Notes: generated by a model not told the origin, from the sequence alone. A DNA stretch of 64,000 bases from Schoenobius gigantellus (GCA_963935595.1 OZ012541.1:32093860-32157859), one strand, 5' to 3'. Numbered from the stretch's first letter, positions 34,725 through 45,837 are shown. Numbers and translations are program-made.

Positions 34725-34739
34725 GGCCATTCATAAGAC

Positions 34740-36030
34740 GCAAAATGAAATTTCTATCAACAGTCAACCACTTATATATTTAAGTTTAAATGCTGTTCAC
34801 ACATTTACACAGGTTACGCTACGCCCCTGATGGCTTTTAAGTGCTAGGTAGGATATGTTTCATACTTTGTCTGCGTGGCCTATAGAATTAGGTCATAATA
34901 AAGTCAAAGAGGCTTATTTTATACATTTTAAGTATGTTATCAAAATTTTGAAATACCAAACGTTAAATTTTTTTATTATTAACGCATACTATAATTGTAT
35001 TTAAAAATCTAAAAATCAGGTCAAGCGAGCTGATCCTTCGATATTGACATGACATATTTCTACGAAAACGACTTTAGCTGAACATTAGTAAATAGGTCAA
35101 AAAATGTTTAATATGGACACAATATTTGTGAGGATTTCCTTATTCTCGTGTTTTACCCGCGGTATAAAAGATTCACAATATTTTCGTATGAAACATATTT
35201 GTGTTTGTACTTTAAGATGCAAACAATGGGATTACTCTTCAGGCGTGTGGAGTTTCGAGTAGGCAAGTAAAAAGGTCTGGGTATTATAAGATTAAATTGT
35301 ATTTTCCCGTCAATAATGGACACGATTGACGAAAAGTTTGGATTTTGATTCCATTTAATGTCAAAAAAAATCTTTTATACAAATATAAATATTTGAAGGT
35401 TGATTGATAACCATGAAATATCTTTAATATATAAAATTCTTTTGTCACAGTATTTGTAACCAAACTCCTCCGAGACGGTTTAACTGATTTAAAAACAAAG
35501 TATATATTCGGTAGATCTGAGAATAGTTCGTAAACTATTTTTCAAACCCCCAGGTTTTTTTTTGTCGGTTTAAACATGCAATTTAGGGTAGAAGTAATAT
35601 AACATGTGATAGGCCCAGCATACCCCGATGTTATATCCCATAGTACATTTTTACAGTATTTTTTATATTGTTTAAAGTGCCGCTCTCGCCACTTCGAATC
35701 AATCGATATAATATGGCGATCTCGTCGCCATATTAAATGTAATGTAAGCTGGAAACATCGATTTTTTGGATAGATCCAGTTTATTGTGTAAACTATTATT
35801 GATTGATACCATTAGATAGTGCTCGTGAAGCATTTTCTGGATCAATAATTAGTTTTTCCGATATCTTATAAAGGTAGTTTAGAAAAATCGAGTGAGATAT
35901 CGTTTCCATCCTGTTTATACCAGGTGTTTGGACATACCCTATCAAACCGAAACCTACCCATGAACTTATGTATAACTATGTTAGTCATACAAAAGTTATG
36001 GCCTCATCGAAAATTCGGAATTGTAAAATT
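34740..36030. other. AT-rich intronic DNA, nothing recognised
   Basis: No supported gene or repeat. ATTTTTTGGATAG and similar AT-rich words dominate. Confidence 0.45.
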
Positions 36031-36418
36031 ACCATGTTTATGTCGCTACCTGTGCACGTATACCATGTATCAACTTTGACTGCCTTCTTTTCAGCCATCC
36101 CATTTTGGGGAGGTGAGAGGGGTTCACCGTAGGTGAGTAGACGCTGACAAGGTCACGAAAGTGTCCGAAAGGGTTCCTTGACCTTGTCCGGTGACGAGGC
36201 GTCCCTCCCCGGTTTATCCCTCCCGTCTGATAGCGGGGGGATGCGGCGGTGATAGACGTGCTCGTGCTTAGGCGTATGTGAGGGGGCAACGTTGGGCTTT
36301 AGTCGGTAGGCTGCGGTTTTTGGATAGCACTCTGCCCTTAGTGGCTGCGGCGAGTCCGACATAGCTTAGCGTTTTCTTAAGCGCGAGGTATGCGTAACGC
36401 ATTTCCCAACGTAAAAAA
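36031..36418 (+). repeat. GC-rich repeat, possible truncated LINE
   Basis: The GC-rich body (GGACGCCTC-type words, GCGGGGGGATGCGGCGG, GTGGCTGCGGCGAGTCCGAC) ends CATTTCCCAACGTAAAAAAG, like an A-tail. Overlapping antisense frames (36038-36362) follow from the composition. Class uncertain. Confidence 0.45.
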
Positions 36419-36540
36419 GGGTATGTACCTACCAAACATCATAATAGATGCACGACAGTGTTCTTCCCATTAACTTATGGTGACCTCACTAAGCGAGAGT
36501 GACTGTTCCATGTATGTACATTCTGGAGGCTTGTGTATTT

Positions 36541-37095
36541 GTCAAAACTAATTTAAACCTATTTAAAACTAATAAAGATGCGTGTAACTTTAATACCAGA
36601 TATCCTCATAATCTCGTATTACCCACTCACACAACAGTGCTATACGGAAATAATGCATACTGCATGGCAATAAAAATCTACAACAGGCTGGACGATGACA
36701 TGAAACTGCTACCGTTGAATATTTTTAAAAGTAGGCTGAAGAAATGGTTGATACAGGGTTGTTTCTACTCAATTAAAGAATTCTTTGATTATTTTAGACA
36801 TTGAACTCCAAAAAAGTTGTACCCCATTTATACTGATAATTATTGACTTATTGTTTTTTATGATTAACCTTGACATTATTTTTCATTTTATTTATAAATT
36901 AACTTTATTGTAATTGCTATATTTAATTTTTAATCGAATCAAATGGTCCAATTTAATCAAAATGTTTAATGTTACTGAAATAAAATAAATATATTGTTTG
37001 CGTGCCAGAGTATGGCGAAATGTGAGAGCGAATACCTATGTAATCAAACAGCCATTGTACAACTTTCTATGCAAATAAAATGAATTTGAATTTGA
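36541..37095 (+). mobile_element. LINE 3' end with reverse-transcriptase C-terminus
   Basis: A frame ending at 36804 reads NTRYPHNLVLPTHTTVLYGN, then MAIKIYNRLDDDMKLLPLNI, FKSRLKKWLIQGCFYSIKEF and a stop. 'KIYN.L......LP...FK..LK.WL....FYSI.EF' is the usual end of ORF2 in lepidopteran jockey-like LINEs. The 3' UTR follows and ends AAATGAATTTGAATTTGA. The element is 5'-truncated; target duplication not found. Confidence 0.75.
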
Positions 37096-38195
37096 GGTAG
37101 ATGCTGGAGATGAACTACCTGAGTACATCTACTTTATAGAATAAATACTAGAAAACGCTATGATCTACTTTTGATGGCGGCGTCTGGGGTGAACATCAAA
37201 CGTTGTTTGGCCTTCTTATAGAAAAAGGGGACCGGGAACATAAATGTTGAAATTGTATGTAAGAGGTTCCGTATGAATTTAACCACGTAAAGATAATCTT
37301 TACGTGGTTTCTGTAACAAGTCTATGGAGACTTGTTATAGGTTTTCTTGTAATCTATAAGTAGATTATTATTTACTGTACATTTTTACTTAAAATTTTCA
37401 TTTTAAAATACTTATTTAAAATTATATAACAATATACTTGCAAGCCTTTGTGGGATGTGCTACATGCTACAGTTTGAAACAAGAATTCTAATTTTCCGCA
37501 ATAAAAGTTACCGCCATATTCAAAATTCATTATTTTGTCTATGTTCGATTTACGAAAATTGATATTGAATTTTCATTTTTTAAGTGGCACCTACCAGACC
37601 CCTAAAACCTGAGATACACAGAGAGAATTAAATATTTCATACATTCATAAGAAAAATATAATTTGTTTTATTTGCGCTTAAGCTCTCGAGGGCGAGGCCC
37701 CTCACCCTCTCTTCTCCCATTGAAGGAGACATTGCAATGCTGACGCGTAACAAATTAGCACACAATGCTTCCCTTTTTAAAAGCAGCGTTGATGTAAAGT
37801 CTCGCGGCCTCCGAGCGCTGACGAGAATCAACCGTTTCCCCACTTAACCATTTGCCTATTTCTCCCCATTTTCCCGTTGGCCCCGTTCCGCTCTGTTTTT
37901 ACCAAATAACCCTAAATTTCGATTCCTAATGTGGCCTTTGCCTTTTATAAGCTTGTTGGCAACGTCGCGTAAATCCTTCAATATATCCGGACGCGTGAAA
38001 GGGTAAAGGAACAAGATTTCAATATAGTATTTCTTTGTTTGTGTTCAGGTTTATTTTTTATCTTTGGTGATGGGAATTTAGCATTTGCCATTTAAAGTAT
38101 GTAGGCATGGAAACAGAAACTTTTAAAACCCAATAAAGTCATTATGAATCATATATATTATTCATAATTAACTCTATCAGAAGTTTTATTTTATT
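37096..38195. other. Intronic DNA, nothing recognised apart from hairpins
   Basis: AT-rich with a balanced patch at 37680-37870. The short frame 37637-37843 has no motif. Confidence 0.4.
37281..37367. repeat. Three consecutive perfect stem-loops
   Basis: Stem 1: AACCACGTAAAGAT (37281-37294) with 37296-37309. Stem 2: TAACAAGTCT (37314-37323) with 37328-37337, loop ATGG. Stem 3: TAATCTA (37350-37356) with 37361-37367. The three occupy 87 bases with short spacers. Confidence 0.75.
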
Positions 38196-38571
38196 TTTAG
38201 GACTCCGTACCTCAAAAGGAAAAAAGACGGAACCCCTATAGGATACTTCCTCCGTGGTCTTGATTCCCTGGAGAAATCGCACAATTTGCGAAAATTTGTG
38301 ACATAAACGGTTATATCTTTTGACCGCGTTAACTTACAAGTTTGATTTTTTTACAGCTGAAAGAGATCGTAGGCCCGAGTATTCGATACAAACAGTTTGA
38401 TATCTCTACGCGTTCCTGAGAAAAAGGGTCTTGGCAGACAGATCGGCGGACAGAAGGACAAAAGAACATATATATGGACAGATGGACGAAGGGATGGACA
38501 GACACACGAACAGATGGGCAACAAAGTGATCCAAGTAGGTTTTACATTTTGTGGTATGGAACCCTAAAATT
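38196..38571. mobile_element. DNA-type element with inverted ends TTTTAGG(A/G)(C/T)TCCGTACC
   Basis: The left end reads TTTTTAGGACTCCGTACCTC, then AAAAGACGGAACCCCTAT and GGATAC. The right end reads GTGATCCAAGTAGG, then TGTGGTATGGAACCCTAAAA, which is the reverse complement of the same end in diverged form. The element is about 376 bp and non-coding. Internal GACAGA-type words resemble those of the 217-591 copy. Confidence 0.6.
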
Positions 38572-39714
38572 TAACTGCTCCATACATTTCGTATATTTCG
38601 GTAAAAAAAAGTCGAACTTTTTAACGCCAAAATAGTAGTTAAGAAAGAAAGAAATAAAGAAAACATTTAAGTATAAAGGTCGTTCAAATATCGTAGGACC
38701 TACACCTGGTTAGGACCCCGCACCAAAAATAATACATCACGATAATGTCTCGCGGCTCGTGAAGCGCTCGCGTCGCTAAGTGTGAACTAAATTGCCGATA
38801 TTTTATGATCCAGTCATTACGTGGGCCGTAAAGTGAGCGGCGGCGCTTTTACGATGGATATGTGTCGTGACCGCGCGCCCTTATTATGGAGCTAAACTGC
38901 GATATAACGAGTGGAGGGACCTAGAATCTCACTAGGAAGAGTGTTTCTCTTCGCAGTGCCATCGGCTTAGCATAGAAATGCAGCGATATAAATATATATA
39001 GCAAGCATCACTTGCAAATACCCGACCCAAAACCCGACTTCTATCACCAGCGCACTGAAAGTATCCCAACATTGAGCAATGACGACGTGAGTCACACGGG
39101 TATATAACGAAGGACGAATTTCATAGTTTGTACTACCCAGCTTGAAAGCACATTCTTCAAGATTTCCTGACTCGACGCCGCGCGCTAGTAGTTCGATGTG
39201 AACTTATAAAACAGCTTCATACGTCTGATATTGTCGCGAGCGCGGCGAGCACGTCAGCAGTCAGCACCTTGGTCGCAGGTAGCATCACACCATTTTGTAT
39301 AACGACAGTCTTTCTCTGGGTGCTGGTGGTTCTAATGTGACTGCTTCATAAGAAATATTGCATAAAAATGCAATTGTTCTAGATATTATGTCTTGGAGAG
39401 ATATCTATATAGAGTACACACTAAAGCGACCAAAAGACGTGGAAAGAAAATCATAATAAACATACGAATTAAATAGGCATAATGACAGGGCATGAACAAT
39501 AAAATTGTAATTAGTAAGATTATAAAAAAAATCAAACACGCATTTTTTGCTTTGTCAAAAGTCAAAACAATAAAAAAGTACTAAGATAAACGGATTTAAA
39601 ATTAGGGAGTAGGCCCTCGCTTTGTCACGACGTGTTACAAAATGTACACAAGTGTGACGTCACACAAAATTTCAAATCAACGTAAGATTTGATTCGTCAT
39701 CACAGCTCATATAC
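38572..39714. other. Intronic DNA with a candidate conserved island at 38740-38910
   Basis: The island is CpG-containing (CGTGGGCCGTAAAG-type words, GCGGCGGCGCTTTTACG). The remainder is mixed. No gene was recognised. Confidence 0.35.
39205..39290 (+). promoter_or_regulatory. Possible TATA promoter / non-coding first exon
   Basis: TATAAA at 39205-39210 is followed by a CpG-rich stretch (GTCGCGAGCGCGGCGAGCAC), a TCAG initiator-like word and GCAG|GTAGCA, which could be a splice donor. The TATA to TCAG spacing (about 45) is longer than usual. Speculative. Confidence 0.18.
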
Positions 39715-39975
39715 GTCCCCACCGAAGGGCTCGAGTCTACCCTAAGTTAGGGTGTTTAAGCCTTAGTCAACCACGCTGGCCTAGTACGGATTGGTCGACT
39801 TCGCATACACCTTTGAATTTCTTCGCAGATGTATGCAGGTTGCCTCACGATGTATTCCTTAACCGAAGGAGCGTTGGATAAATGTACATATGAAACTTGA
39901 AAAACACATCGGTACACGGTAGGATCGAACCCCGCAACTACCGATAAGAAAGCCAGTGCCGAGTCCACAGCGAAG
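39715..39975 (-). mobile_element. tRNA-derived SINE
   Basis: The minus strand reads GGACTCGGCACTGGC, a B box GGGGTTCGATCCTAC, CATTTATCCAACGCTCC, GCATACATCTGCGAAG and ends near GGTGGGGACGTATATG. It is the family seen at 42350 and 17656. A long open frame (39756-40112, minus) crosses it and is incidental. Confidence 0.78.
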
Positions 39976-39989
39976 ATTTGCTCATTGTA

Positions 39990-40060
39990 AAAAAAATATA
40001 AACCGACTTCAAAAACCAAAAAGAATACACAAAACATCACATTTCTTATTTTGCAGTCGG
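39990..40060. repeat. Fragment of the 'AAACCGACTTCAAAAA' repeat family
   Basis: AAACCGACTTCAAAAACCAA then AAAAGAATACACAAAACATC matches the left end of 41575-42255. Confidence 0.55.
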
Positions 40061-41442
40061 CGCGGATGATCGATGAGCACGAGTTAAAATTTGTCATGAA
40101 ATAAATTTTCAATCAACTATTAAATTCAATTCTCAATTTCAATTCAATGAACTAGAGAATTTCGTAGAAACGAAATATAATATTCTTTCTCTAAAGCTCA
40201 TATTAATTTCACGCCTGATTATAATAATTCCGATATCGTTGCTGTGTTTATCAATAAAGTTTGTGACTCGAAAACGATAATCCGATGATAGCTTCGTCTC
40301 GGGTTCCGCCAAGTAAGAGCTAGAATTGCAAAATAAAAAGATGTTTATTGACCATTAGTCGCTTTAGTTACCGCGGGAGTGATTTGCCAGGCAATAAACT
40401 AGAATGATATATATTTTCTATAGGTTTGGTATTTGTACGAATCTCTTCCAGCAAAATAGTCATGTGCATGTAATTCTTTTCGCGTATCGTATAATCACTT
40501 AACAACAAGATACAAATAATTTACACGCTATATCAATGAAATTATATAAAAGTCAAAATTTGAACCAAATATAGAATGAAATAGAACGTAACGTAAATTT
40601 AATATAATGAAAAAAATTATGAAATCAACACTTGTATCTAAATACAAGGCAAAATAAACTTGAATTGTTTCTATTTTATTCATCATCATCCAATTCAATA
40701 AATAATAATCTATTAAAGCACTCGCCGCAACACTTATTTGATAGCATGAACATCGATTTAAAATTAATGCTGCCCATAAAAAATATAACTTGTAGTCTGA
40801 GTCAGACCGAAAGATGCTTATGATTTTTTAAATAAAAATATAGCCTTATCTGCATAAGGGCAACCTAGCCTGTCCAAGTCTACAAAGCCAAGTCTACAAA
40901 GCCAATTTTACAATAAAAATGTCAGCAATAATAGCGTTCAAGAGATTCCCGTAAAAACGAGTTTATCGTCGCCGCGGCGCGCTTGTAATTAACTGAAATT
41001 AACAATTTGCCGCGCTGTTCAGTACATCTGTACTCGGTAGTTAATAACTTTATTGTCCAATAATGACGGAGGAAGCGCTCTGAGCGTAAAAAGCTTAATG
41101 TCTACATAAAGACAGCCTCGCTTAGGTAACTAACAAACCGCGCACCGCAATATCCAAGTTTACGGCCGAGGCTCAATTAAAATCCAACAATTTTGAGCGA
41201 GTACAAAATGAAATTAAAGTTGCGTAACGTATAATAACGTCGCCTGTCGCGCCGTATGACATATTACCGGTTTCAATTTGGTGCGGTTCGACACGGTTTC
41301 GTGTAAATTAATCAGGAGCACTTCACGTGCACGGCGAGATTACGGTCGAGTTGTGATAATTCCGTAACCGGATTGAATTGTTTGACGTGGGCACGTTTAG
41401 AAATTCGAATTGGTGATTCCATGTTGATTTTTAGAAGTAAGA
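40061..41442. other. Intronic DNA with a candidate conserved island at 41140-41410
   Basis: The first kilobase is AT-rich and unrecognised. The island has balanced composition and CpG (TTTACGGCCGAGGCTCAATT, CACTTCACGTGCACGGCGAG) and an E-box-like CACGTG. Confidence 0.35.
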
Positions 41443-41548
41443 TATAGCCAGTTCCACTGCTATTGAGGAGTCCAGGTGAAGCCCGCTTCAATATTCGGCC
41501 TTATTCTACTTGACATCAGGTGAGATGAGAGCGAAGAGTTTCTCTGTC
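41443..41548 (+). repeat. Short dispersed repeat 'GGAGTCCAGGTGAAG', copy 2
   Basis: TTGAGGAGTCCAGGTGAAGC is the inverted counterpart of 28318-28432, followed by ATCAGGTGAGATGAGAG. Confidence 0.55.
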
Positions 41549-41574
41549 GTGTGTAAAGAATTTTTTTTACAAAC

Positions 41575-42255
41575 AACAAAACCGACTTCAAAAACACCAA
41601 AAGTCATAAATAATATAAGAGTACATACAACATCAGATTTTTATATTGATGTTGGTGCCAGTTTTTAACTAATTACATTTAATTGTTTTTATATTTTAAG
41701 ACTTTCGAGGTGATCATTGCTTGACTTCAATATAAAAATGATGTGATGTAGTATGTATTTTTATATAATTCTTAATGAGTTTTTGTTTCTGAAATCGTTT
41801 TATTTTTTGTAAAATAATTTTATTTCAATCTTTTCAGTAAATTTAATATATGCGTATTAAAGTTTGAGCCAAACACTAGAGTAACATAATACGTATTTCG
41901 CTCTAAACACTATCGAAGAAAATTATCCCCTAACACCTGACCTGCTAGAAACCTTCCATCATCAGTTTAGTAACATATGATGACTACCAGATGAAAATAT
42001 CTAACTATCTTCATAAAACCATGAAACATGTTGGATGTGCCCATGAAATTTAAGGTTTTCCCTTGATTTTCCTGGGATCCCTTCAACAGACCATTACTTG
42101 GTAGCAATGGGACTACCGCAGGAATACACTCTTTCGATAACAAAAAGATTCTTGAAAAACGGCCTACAAATGGTGGAGTAATTGATGAACATACATAAAA
42201 AAGTAGATACGTCAGTTGAGCATAGAACCTCTTCCTTTTCGAAGTCGATTAAAAA
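41575..42255. mobile_element. Full-looking copy of the 'AAACCGACTTC' family with internal hairpin
   Basis: It begins AAAACCGACTTCAAAAACAC and ends CCTTTTCGAAGTCGATT, so the two ends are inverted to each other. Between 41622 and 41756 there is an internal hairpin (ACATACAACATCA... pairing with ...GATGTAGTATGT). The right half contains CCTGGGATCCCTTCAACAGA and ATGAAACATGTTGGATG, shared with 59080-59480. It is non-coding. The ends suggest a non-autonomous DNA element, class unknown. Confidence 0.55.
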
Positions 42256-42349
42256 TAATGTTTTATATTTAGATTAAAACTTTCTTGCACACATTTTTCA
42301 TACATCTGATGGTAAGTGGTCACTGTCATTTATAGACATGCTTTTTCAG

Positions 42350-42868
42350 CGACGGTGGCGCTGTGGCCTCAGCACTGGACTGTTATGTGCCCCGAGAAGA
42401 ATCGGGAGGCCCGCGATCGATCCTGCCATGTACCAATGTATTTTTCGTTTCACGAATTTCATATGTACATTTATCTGACGCTTCTACAGTAAAGGAAAAC
42501 ATCATGAGGAAACCTGCATACACTTGCGAAGTAGTTCAAAGGTGTATGTGAAGTCAACCAATCCGCACTGGGCTAGCGTGGTTTGACGAAGGCCTAATCG
42601 CCCTTTTTTTAAGAGGGGAAATCCTTACGGATTCGACAAGGAGCCGACTGACGAGGCCACCCCAAGGATATGCCGGACTCGGGTAGAAGACCCCATACTC
42701 GGCTTAAACCCCTCCAGATACTTCTAACCTCCGTAGAGACACAATCGGGATCGGCGTTAGCCATTCCCCGATTGCGCCTACTGGAGGGAAGGCCTAATCG
42801 CCCTAACATAACTAGTTAGGGAAGGCTCGTGCCCCTCGGTGGGGACGTATATGAGCTGATAATGATGA
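42350..42868 (+). mobile_element. tRNA-derived SINE interrupted by a retroposon
   Basis: GGTGGCGCTGTGGCCTCAGC opens the element. A degenerate B box CGATCGATCC is at about 42414. AAAGGTGTATGTGAAGTC and GTTTGACGAAGGCCTAATCG follow. After the insert it resumes AACATAACTAGTTAGGGAAG, CTCGGTGGGGACGTATATGA and a (GAT)n-like tail. The 62-codon frame 42363-42551 parallels one in the 39715 copy. Confidence 0.8.
42605..42787 (-). mobile_element. 183-bp retroposon nested in a SINE, perfect 17-bp target duplication
   Basis: GAAGGCCTAATCGCCCT is present at 42588-42604 and exactly again at 42788-42804. The insert starts with a T-run (A-tail of a minus-strand copy). In its own sense it carries GTGTCTCTACGGAGGTTAG, GGGTTTAAGCCGAGTATGGG and ends GGATTTCCCCTCTTAAAAAA. 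It is homologous to 34543-34724. Confidence 0.9.
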
Positions 42869-43758
42869 TGAATGTCAAGCTTGACTTAGCACACTTTACG
42901 TAGTCTCCCCTGGTACACGTTTCAGCTAACTGTATAATAATGAAGCCGATTAATTTACTAATTTATAATATTAAAAGACAAAACGGCGATTGAATTAATG
43001 ACATGTTTTGTATGATCAAACTGATGAAAGTAAATACGTGTTTTTTATTTCATGTTCTTCTATGACATACGATATCTATGATATCGTATATGAGCTATTT
43101 TTAACAGTTGTGAGGAGTATTTTTTATCTTTCGCGTGCATTGTGTGGCTATAGGCATGATTGTATAGGCTAACCGCTCGATACAACAACCTCTTTGATGA
43201 GGTTACTTAATTAAGTAATAACATGATATAATAAATCTGGAATTGTTCAGATGTTTGTTACCGTCATCACGCTCCAGGGACTTTGAACTTGATTATATGG
43301 TTCATTATCGTAGTCAAGTCTTACTGGTAACATAATAAAATCTCGTATATCCAGGCTATATCTTTGAAAACATCATACGACATCAAAACATAGGTATTAA
43401 TAACAATAAAATTCACAAGTTGTATAGAATAGTAAGTTGGTAAATATATATACACATACTAGTATAAGTTTGCAATGAATTAAGTTTCATCGCAAAAACT
43501 ATAGTAATGTACATTAAAACACCGATTCGCAGGAAAACAATAATTAGTAAAGTGCTGACAACTCGTGAAAAAAATATCTCATGTTTATGAGTATTACGCA
43601 CTTTGTTAAAAAACCTGTAAGACAGAACCTAAATTTCCTTATGACCATTCTAGGTCCTCGAACCGTCACTAAAGCTGACATTTATATACTCGTACTAACA
43701 CTAGTTTTCCACACGCAGCTTCGTTGCTATAATTTTGTATTTCCTGTGAAAATTCTAT
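42869..43758. other. AT-rich intronic DNA, nothing recognised
   Basis: A short palindrome ATACGATATC/GATATCGTAT lies near 43067-43090. No gene was seen. Confidence 0.4.
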
Positions 43759-43761
43759 TCT

Positions 43762-43799
43762 ATAGTTGTACTACGGAAAAATTTCCGTAGTACAACTAT
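43762..43799. repeat. Perfect 18-bp palindrome
   Basis: ATAGTTGTACTACGGAAA (43762-43779) pairs with 43782-43799 around two bases. Confidence 0.85.
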
Positions 43800-43877
43800 T
43801 CAAATTATGAAGTAGAAGTTGGCTTTAAAAAGCCTCGTTAAAACGAAGTAGTCCTAGTGTGATAATTTAACAAAAAA

Positions 43878-44147
43878 AAATCTCAACCCCTTTACGGGTA
43901 GATTTTTAAAAAACGCAAAATTACGTGGATTCTTAATTATTAGCTTAAATACAAAATTTCATGATTCTAGCTTTAAAACTATCGAAGTTCCATACAAACT
44001 TTCAACCCGTTTTTAACCCTGTTATAGGGGTTGAAATTTAGAAAATCCCTTCTTTGTGGACGTTAGCGTTATGGAGAAAAGTTCCATATTATCCTTTAAT
44101 AGTTTCAACTCGGCAATGATAAATCAGTCGGTCAGTCAGTCAGGACA
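43878..44147 (+). repeat. Dispersed repeat 'CAACCCCTTT...CAGTCAGTCAG'
   Basis: TCAACCCCTTTACGGGTAG, AATTTCATGATTCTAGC, CATACAAACTTTCAACCCGT and CAGTCGGTCAGTCAGTCAGG occur in the order of a common lepidopteran repeat. No coding part. Confidence 0.6.
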
Positions 44148-44163
44148 TTTTTTTTATATACAT

Positions 44164-44217
44164 ACCGGGTGTGAGTGATGGTGTCCCGCTTTTTGGACAC
44201 CATCACTCACACCCGGT
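44164..44217. repeat. Perfect 23-bp inverted repeat
   Basis: Arms 44164-44186 and 44195-44217 (ACCGGGTGTGAGTGATGGTG...) pair exactly across an 8-base loop, 16 bases after the preceding repeat. Confidence 0.85.
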
Positions 44218-44980
44218 GAGCTTAGACCATGATTCTACATTGAAAATCACTGAAATTTTCTCCCGGAAAATTTATAAATTTATCGAAATTTTCATTATTT
44301 TTTCTAAATTGTCTGGTGTAATATAACTTAGTTAACGTTTACAAATCATATTCTGTAAAATAACTAATAATTACATAAAAATTACCGTCGCAATGTAAAT
44401 CGTATTACGTTTCCATCATACTGTGAGCGGAATCATCTGTTTGGGTCATCGATCGTCAGCACACCGGTGATCAAAACAAAAATGATGCCGGCGCGCCATA
44501 CATTGCGTAACATGAATAAAAATTAAAACAACTTTTCATGCTTTTCTGGGAAAAATAAACATCGGTAATGAAATAACATTGGACTGAACTCATTGTTAAA
44601 AGAAATGGGACACTGGCACTTATACCCGGTATAATATATAGAAAAAATAGTAAATAAGATTCACTATTTTGTCTCATAATTATTTTGTTCATAATTTAAA
44701 GTCTCATAATTTTTTCCCATGATCGTCATGTGTTCGAATGATAATAAGCTCTAACTTGATGTCACATAAAATTCCCTAAGTTTGTTTATTATAAATATTA
44801 AAATCAATAATAAATAAAAGATATAAAATGCTTTTCTATTTAAGACATACCTACATTAAAACTAAGTTTGTAATTTTAAATTACTTATCTCATTGTAAAT
44901 AGTTATTTGTTCAAGAAGTGACAAAGTTGTTTTTGGTGCGAGTGCCAACTTTTAAATCACGAACAAGCGTATAATAGTCT
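44218..44980. other. AT-rich intronic DNA, nothing recognised
   Basis: No gene or repeat was supported. Confidence 0.45.
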
Positions 44981-45007
44981 AGAATAGAATAGAATAGAAT
45001 AGAATAG
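44981..45007. repeat. (AGAAT)5 microsatellite
   Basis: There are five AGAAT units plus AG, flanked by AGTCT and AGACT. Confidence 0.9.
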
Positions 45008-45149
45008 ACTACTGTGCACAGCAGGTGATTTAAAGGCACGAGGCTCTTCCAGCAAGAAAAGTGTTAATAGGTCATCTTTAGGTAAGAAAATCAATTAATA
45101 AAATTTTAATAATTAACAATGTTAAAACTTGAAAGTAAAATTACTGCAA

Positions 45150-45475
45150 TTTGTCAGATTAAAGGTTTTTGATAATTCCATGAAATATGACGAAAGCACT
45201 CTCTGAATAAGTTTTTTTTGAAACCTTTTGAAAGTCACCAATTATTGAATAATTCGTACGCCTTAAGATATTTTTCAGGATTTTTCTGGTAAAAACTAAA
45301 AAGTAAAAACACTGAAAAGTTAAAAATAATATAAGAATAGGTACAGACAACATCACATTTCTATATTGAAGTTGGTGCCAAATTTTAACACTTTCTAGGA
45401 GATCATCGTTTGGCACCGACTTCAATATAGAAGTGTGATGTTGTCTGTACCTATTCTTATGTTTATGAGTTCTCT
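45150..45475. repeat. 'GACTTCAATAT' family copy with 52-bp stem
   Basis: Arms 45331-45382 and 45409-45460 pair at 50 of 52 positions (ATAAGAATAGGTACAGACAA... GGTGCCAAA), loop 26 bases. The loop and stem words (TTGGTGCC, GATCAT) match the smaller hairpin at 41622-41756. Confidence 0.75.
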
Positions 45476-45837
45476 GTAAAAAGTTATGCGTGATCTTACA
45501 TAAAAAAAATATATACGCGTCGAATTGAGTACCTCCTCCGTTTATTCGTCGGTAAAAAAAAAACTAAATTCAGCATTGAAAAATTGTTCTCTCAACTCTT
45601 TTTAAGTTAGACGACTATCTTCATCGCACTCATTTTTCTCTATATTTACCAAAACAGTTCAATCGACCTAATGCTGCAAAAAGTTTGATACCCGCTAAAT
45701 TATATTTGGTTGACATTTTTAAGGTTATTTTAATGTTTACTATTATTTATTTAAAATATAACGATTTAAAAAAAGCAATAGTAAAATTTTTTCAATCTTA
45801 AATTTTTATAAATAAAACCAAAATTTTATTCCTGTCA

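Noticed and set aside
36038..36362. Overlapping GC-rich antisense frames
   Set aside because: Composition-driven; the plus strand ends with an A-tail-like run, pointing to a retroposed repeat.
39756..40112. Minus-strand 118-codon frame
   Set aside because: It lies across a tRNA-SINE and a repeat fragment; the same frame recurs in another SINE copy.
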